From assembly GCF_008365405.1 (NCBI RefSeq), contig NZ_QOKV01000017.1:81303-145302 (forward strand): a DNA stretch of 64,000 bases. The letters run 5' to 3'. This document shows positions 60,724 to 64,000 of this stretch, one piece after another. The stretch's first letter is position 1. The number at the start of each line of letters is the position of its first letter. The notes beneath the pieces were generated by a model, which was given only the letters and a program-made list of their open reading frames with translations, was not told where the DNA came from and searched no databases. A program made the position numbers and the translations under genes. The DNA comes from Azospirillum brasilense (lineage in GTDB: Bacteria > Pseudomonadota > Alphaproteobacteria > Azospirillales > Azospirillaceae).

Positions 60724-62922
60724 TCAGCTCGCGCGGACGCGCTGGAGGAAGCCGGACAGCTCGCGGTTGAGCGCGTTGGCGCCGTCGGCGAGGTCGTGGG
60801 CCTTGTCGAGGAGGGTGCGGGCGGCGGTGCCGCTGCGGTCGGCGGCGGCGTTGACGCCGGCGATGGTCTGCGTCACCTCGGTGGTGCCCAGCGCCGCCTG
60901 ATGGACGTTGCGGGCGATCTCCTTGGTGGCGGCGCTCTGCTGTTCCACCGCCGCGGCGACGGTGGCGCCGATGGTGCCGACGCGGGTGACCACCTGGACG
61001 ACCGCCTGGATCTCCTGCACGGCCTCGCCGGTCGCGCTCTGGATGCCCGCGGCCTGGGCGGCGATCTCGCCGGTGGCGCGGGCGGTCTGGGCGGCCAGCG
61101 CCTTCACCTCGTTGGCGACGACGGCGAAGCCCTTGCCGGCCTCCCCGGCGCGGGCCGCCTCGATGGTGGCGTTGAGCGCCAGCAGGTTGGTCTGGCTGGC
61201 GATGTCGTTGATGAGGTCGACGACGCGCCCGATGCTCTGCACGGAGTCCGCCAGGCCGCCGATCTGCCCGTTGGCGCGCTCGGCCAGCGTCATCGCCTCG
61301 CGGACGATGTTGGTGGATTCGGTGATCTGGCGGGTGATCTCCTCGATGGAGCTGGTGAGCTGTTCCGACGCGGCGGCGACCGTCTCTACGTTGGCCGAGG
61401 TCTGCTCGGTCGCGGCGGCGACGCTGGTGGCGAGGCGGTTGGTCTCCTCCGCCGTGGCCGACATGCTGCGGGCGCTTTCCTCCATTTCGGTGGATTCCGC
61501 CACGAAACGGCTGACCACGCTGCCGACGGCCCCTTCGAAGCTGCTGGCGATCTCCTCCAGGGAGCGCTTGCGGTCCTCCTCGGCGCGGCGGGCGGATTCG
61601 ATCTGCTCGGCCTCCAGCCGGCGCTTGGCGAGAGCGTTCTCGCGGAAGACCTCCACCGTGCGGGCCATCGCGGAGATCTCGTCGCGGCCGCCGGACGGAA
61701 CCGTCACGTCGAGGTCGCCGGCGGCGATGCGCTCCATCCCGCCCTGAAGGGTGAGCAGGCGGCGCACCACCATCCGGCGCACGAAGACCAGGACGACCAG
61801 CGCCGACAGCAGAAGGCTGACCACGCCGACCCCGATCTGAAGGAGCGTGCCGTTGGACAGGGCCTTTTCGCTCTCCTCGGCGGCGGCGGTGATGGCGCCC
61901 TCCTGCGTGTGCACGAGGTTCACGACCGCCATGGACAGCGTCTCGGACAGGCTGAGGTTGTTGGTCAGCAGGTCCCGCTGCGCCTTCAGGATCTCCAGCT
62001 CGGCCAGACGGGTGGGGATCAGCCCCTCCGGCTCGATCGAGAGGGTCTCGATCGCCTTCAGCGGTTCGGCCATCGCCTCGCGCGAGGCTTCGGGCAGCTG
62101 TCCGGAGTTGGCGGTCATGGTGGTTACGAGGATGCGCGTCTGCGCCTCGATGATCGACAGGCGGTTTTCGTCGAAGCTGGCGGCGGCTTCGGTCAGCAGG
62201 CCGCGGACGGTGGTGGCGCCGTCGTCGATGCCGCGGACGATGGCGAGCTGCTCCTCGGTCTGGAGATACTCCTCGCCGGCCTTCAGCCGCTCCTCCGCCG
62301 GGCGGGTGTCGTCCCGGAAGGCGGCACGCTGCATGTCCACGCCGCTGCCGTGGATCGACTTCCAGGGCGCCACGAGCTGGGACAGGCGCCGCGTGGCGAC
62401 GACCACCTGATCCAGCAGTTCGGAGCGGCGGTCGCTCAGCCCGATCCGCTTGTCCGCCGCCTGATCGAGCAGCGTGACGTTGGCGAGCAGGGCCTGGGCG
62501 GCGCTGCTGGCGGCGGCGGTTTCGGACGCACCGCCGGCGTGGGCCGCGGCGTTGGCGCTGTTCTGCTCCAGCTCGGCCAGATCGCGCAGTTCGCGTTCGA
62601 AGTCGTGCCGCTCCATGGCGATGCGCGCCGCGAGATCCGCCTTCTCCTCCTTGCTGGTGACGGAGCGGAAGGCCGGAGCCAGCGCGTCGATACGGCCCGC
62701 GTGCTGGGCCGCCCGCAGGGCGCCGAGCGCGGACGGCACGGCCTCCGCGGTGATGACCTGCAGCGTCCGGCCGAAGCCGGCGTATCCGGTCAGCGCCACC
62801 CCGATGGCAACCAGCGTGCAGCACATCACGGCGCCGACACCGGTGAACAGGCGCCCCTGAACGCCCCCCAGCCGGCTTGGGCGCACCACCCTATCCTGGG
62901 CATTTCCTAACGATTTGGACAT
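60724..62922 (-). CDS. Methyl-accepting chemotaxis receptor
   Basis: The protein has 732 residues. A membrane segment at about 29-48 (VGAVMCCTLVAIGVALTGYA) is followed by a large, helical periplasmic part (50-345). A second membrane segment is at about 350-372 (LLQIGVGVVSLLLSALVVLV), then HAMP (about 375-425) with 'GGMERIAAGDLDVTVPSGGR'. The C-terminal signalling domain has 'IGRVVDLINDIASQTNLLAL' and 'NATIEAARAGEAGKGFAVVA' with 'NEVKALAAQTARATGEIAAQ', the hairpin tip of receptors. The ligand is unknown. It lies alone with its own terminator. Confidence 0.93.
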   Translation of the reverse strand: MSKSLGNAQDRVVRPSRLGGVQGRLFTGVGAVMCCTLVAIGVALTGYAGFGRTLQVITAEAVPSALGALRAAQHAGRIDALAPAFRSVTSKEEKADLAARIAMERHDFERELRDLAELEQNSANAAAHAGGASETAAASSAAQALLANVTLLDQAADKRIGLSDRRSELLDQVVVATRRLSQLVAPWKSIHGSGVDMQRAAFRDDTRPAEERLKAGEEYLQTEEQLAIVRGIDDGATTVRGLLTEAAASFDENRLSIIEAQTRILVTTMTANSGQLPEASREAMAEPLKAIETLSIEPEGLIPTRLAELEILKAQRDLLTNNLSLSETLSMAVVNLVHTQEGAITAAAEESEKALSNGTLLQIGVGVVSLLLSALVVLVFVRRMVVRRLLTLQGGMERIAAGDLDVTVPSGGRDEISAMARTVEVFRENALAKRRLEAEQIESARRAEEDRKRSLEEIASSFEGAVGSVVSRFVAESTEMEESARSMSATAEETNRLATSVAAATEQTSANVETVAAASEQLTSSIEEITRQITESTNIVREAMTLAERANGQIGGLADSVQSIGRVVDLINDIASQTNLLALNATIEAARAGEAGKGFAVVANEVKALAAQTARATGEIAAQAAGIQSATGEAVQEIQAVVQVVTRVGTIGATVAAAVEQQSAATKEIARNVHQAALGTTEVTQTIAGVNAAADRSGTAARTLLDKAHDLADGANALNRELSGFLQRVRAS

Positions 62923-63005
62923 CTCATCTCTTCCCCAACGGCGGTCTTGCTTCTCGTTGGCGCCGCCGCACGCCGTCCGCGGCAGGCCTTATCCCTTTCT
63001 TCCCG

Positions 63006-63683
63006 TCAGCCGAGCCAGGCCGTGTGGGCCAGAACCTCGTTCGAGCCCCGCCAGACCATATCGAGCGCAACATAAGTGATGATCGCAAGACCGATCCAAC
63101 CAATCCAGCGATGTTTGTGCAGGACACGTGCAATTATGTTCGCGGCAGCGCCCATCAGCGCCACCGAGAGCAGCAGGCCGAGCACAAGCACGGTCGGATG
63201 TTCCTTGGCAGCACCGGCCACGGCCAGCACATTGTCAAGCGACATCGACACGTCGGCCACCACGATCTGCCAGACGGCGGCGCCCACGGTCGCGGCCCCA
63301 ACGGCGGCGACGGCCGTGTTGTTGTTGATGGAAGCCGTTCCGGGCAGGACATCCGGGGCGTCCAGGGCCTCCTCCGGCGTGATCTCCTCCGCCCCGCCGG
63401 AGCGCAACTCGCGGAACATCTTCCAGCAGACCCAGAGCAGAAGCACGCCGCCGGCCAGCGTCAACCCGATGATGGCGAGAAGCTGCGTGGTCATCAGCGC
63501 GAAGATGATGCGCAGGACGATGGCGGCGCTGATGCCCCACATGATGACCTTGCGTCGCTGCTCCTGGGGAACGGCGGCGGCGGCCATGCCGACGACGATG
63601 GCGTTGTCGCCGGCCAGAACGAGGTCGATGGCGACCACCTGCCCGAAAGCGACGAGTTGCGGCCAGAGTTCGGCGGTCATCAT
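63006..63683 (-). CDS. TerC-family membrane protein (YjbE-like)
   Basis: The protein has 225 residues with about seven predicted membrane helices. It has the family motif 'AIDLVLAGDNAIVVGMAAAA' in the first half and 'QIVVADVSMSLDNVLAVAGA' in the second, the two Asn/Asp-rich repeats of the TerC fold, then 'LVLGLLLSVALMGAAANIIA' and 'WIGWIGLAIITYVALDMVW'. YjbE-type TerC proteins are linked to metal (Mn) export or metalation of exported enzymes. It is 78 bases after the TRAP permease gene. A hairpin lies between them. Confidence 0.87.
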   Translation of the reverse strand: MMTAELWPQLVAFGQVVAIDLVLAGDNAIVVGMAAAAVPQEQRRKVIMWGISAAIVLRIIFALMTTQLLAIIGLTLAGGVLLLWVCWKMFRELRSGGAEEITPEEALDAPDVLPGTASINNNTAVAAVGAATVGAAVWQIVVADVSMSLDNVLAVAGAAKEHPTVLVLGLLLSVALMGAAANIIARVLHKHRWIGWIGLAIITYVALDMVWRGSNEVLAHTAWLG

Positions 63684-63700
63684 GATGCGTCTCCATTGCA

Positions 63701-63730
63701 GCGGGGCGCCCGGTGATTGGGGCGCCCCGC
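63701..63730 (-). terminator. GCGGGGCGCCC/GGGCGCCCCGC hairpin
   Basis: An 11-bp perfect stem with an 8-nt loop between the TRAP permease stop and the TerC start on the minus strand. It has no T-run, so it may slow rather than stop transcription. Confidence 0.5.
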
Positions 63731-63761
63731 GGTATTCTTCGTGTGCGGTCGGGAGCGCCGG

Positions 63762-64000
63762 TCAGCGCATGAGGAGATGGGGGAGCCAGAGGGAGAAGGT
63801 GGGGACGTAGGTGACGAGGAGGAGGGTGATGAAGAGGGCGCCGTAGAAGGGGGTGATGGAGCGCATGACCTGTCCGACCGAGACCTCGCCGATGGCGCAG
63901 CCGATGAACTGGGTGGTGCCGACCGGCGGGGTGTTGAGGCCGAGCGCGCAGTTGATCAGCATGACGATGCCGAACTGCACCGGGTCCATGCCGTACTGCA
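63762..64000 (-). CDS. TRAP transporter large permease (DctM-like), C-terminal part
   Basis: About 79 C-terminal residues are in the window and the gene runs off the right edge. 'MDPVQFGIVMLINCALGLNT', 'PPVGTTQFIGCAIGEVSVGQ' and 'VMRSITPFYGALFITLLLVT', with the end 'YVPTFSLWLPHLLMR', match the final membrane helices of DctM, the 12-helix subunit that uses a sodium gradient to take up dicarboxylates or similar acids. The other TRAP genes (DctQ and the binding protein) should lie upstream, outside the window. Confidence 0.88.
   Translation of the reverse strand, partial: QYGMDPVQFGIVMLINCALGLNTPPVGTTQFIGCAIGEVSVGQVMRSITPFYGALFITLLLVTYVPTFSLWLPHLLMR

Noticed and set aside
63684..63761. Manganese (yybP-ykoY) riboswitch before the TerC gene
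   Set aside because: The gap is only 78 bases and holds one simple hairpin; the conserved loops of that riboswitch are not seen.

Overview
The window looks like high-GC alphaproteobacterial DNA of Azospirillum type (Rhodospirillales). The reasons are about 68-70 % GC, GC-rich third codon positions, the flagellar gene order and the large signalling genes. The genus is inferred from gene content, not from a database match. A RepA-family initiator gene beside iteron-like repeats (4.9-6.4 kb) says this is probably a megaplasmid or chromid carrying its own origin. It also carries tRNA-Phe and core flagellar genes.

Layout. 0-4.9 kb: the end of a FemAB-like transferase, a small unknown gene, a HAD phosphatase, a secreted four-repeat protein, a stand-alone Ada zinc domain, and a YeiH-type transporter divergent from its LysR regulator. 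4.9-8.6 kb: replication module with repA, iterons on both sides of a core region, hairpins, and two overlapping companion genes that look replication-related. 8.6-15.4 kb: signalling, with a membrane hybrid kinase that carries a FixL-type haem PAS domain, a KaiC-like double ATPase and an adjacent hybrid kinase. 15.5-18.0 kb: copper-chaperone (PCuAC) ORF fused in frame to a DUF2946-like ORF, and a DMT exporter. 18.1-22.3 kb: ALDH7-type aldehyde dehydrogenase and a TPP enzyme, divergent from a GcvA-like LysR regulator. 22.4-23.8 kb: a low-GC patch with a secreted protein that has a possible ADP-ribosyltransferase pattern, ending at tRNA-Phe. 24.1-28.7 kb: bifunctional AdhE and an unusual regulator joining a degenerate NtrC-like AAA+ domain to an AraC DNA-binding domain.

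29.0-33.4 kb is the most remarkable region: a nine-gene, one-strand R-body (refractile body, reb) cluster. It has four near-identical RebB ('killing trait') proteins, shorter and longer relatives, and two genes of unknown role. R-bodies are protein ribbons that coil up and extend on acidification, and they are linked to killing of eukaryotic host cells. 33.9-36.0 kb holds a YitT protein and an MFS transporter.

36-44 kb and 52-57.8 kb are two flagellar blocks: TPR-motA-motB, flgFGAH with a FliL-like gene, and flgEKLIJN. Between them lie a two-subunit molybdenum hydroxylase with a divergent LysR regulator, an MHYT-PAS-GGDEF-EAL protein and a GT9 glycosyltransferase. The right end has a double cold-shock-domain protein, three unknown genes, a chemoreceptor, a TerC protein and the end of a TRAP permease gene that runs off the window.
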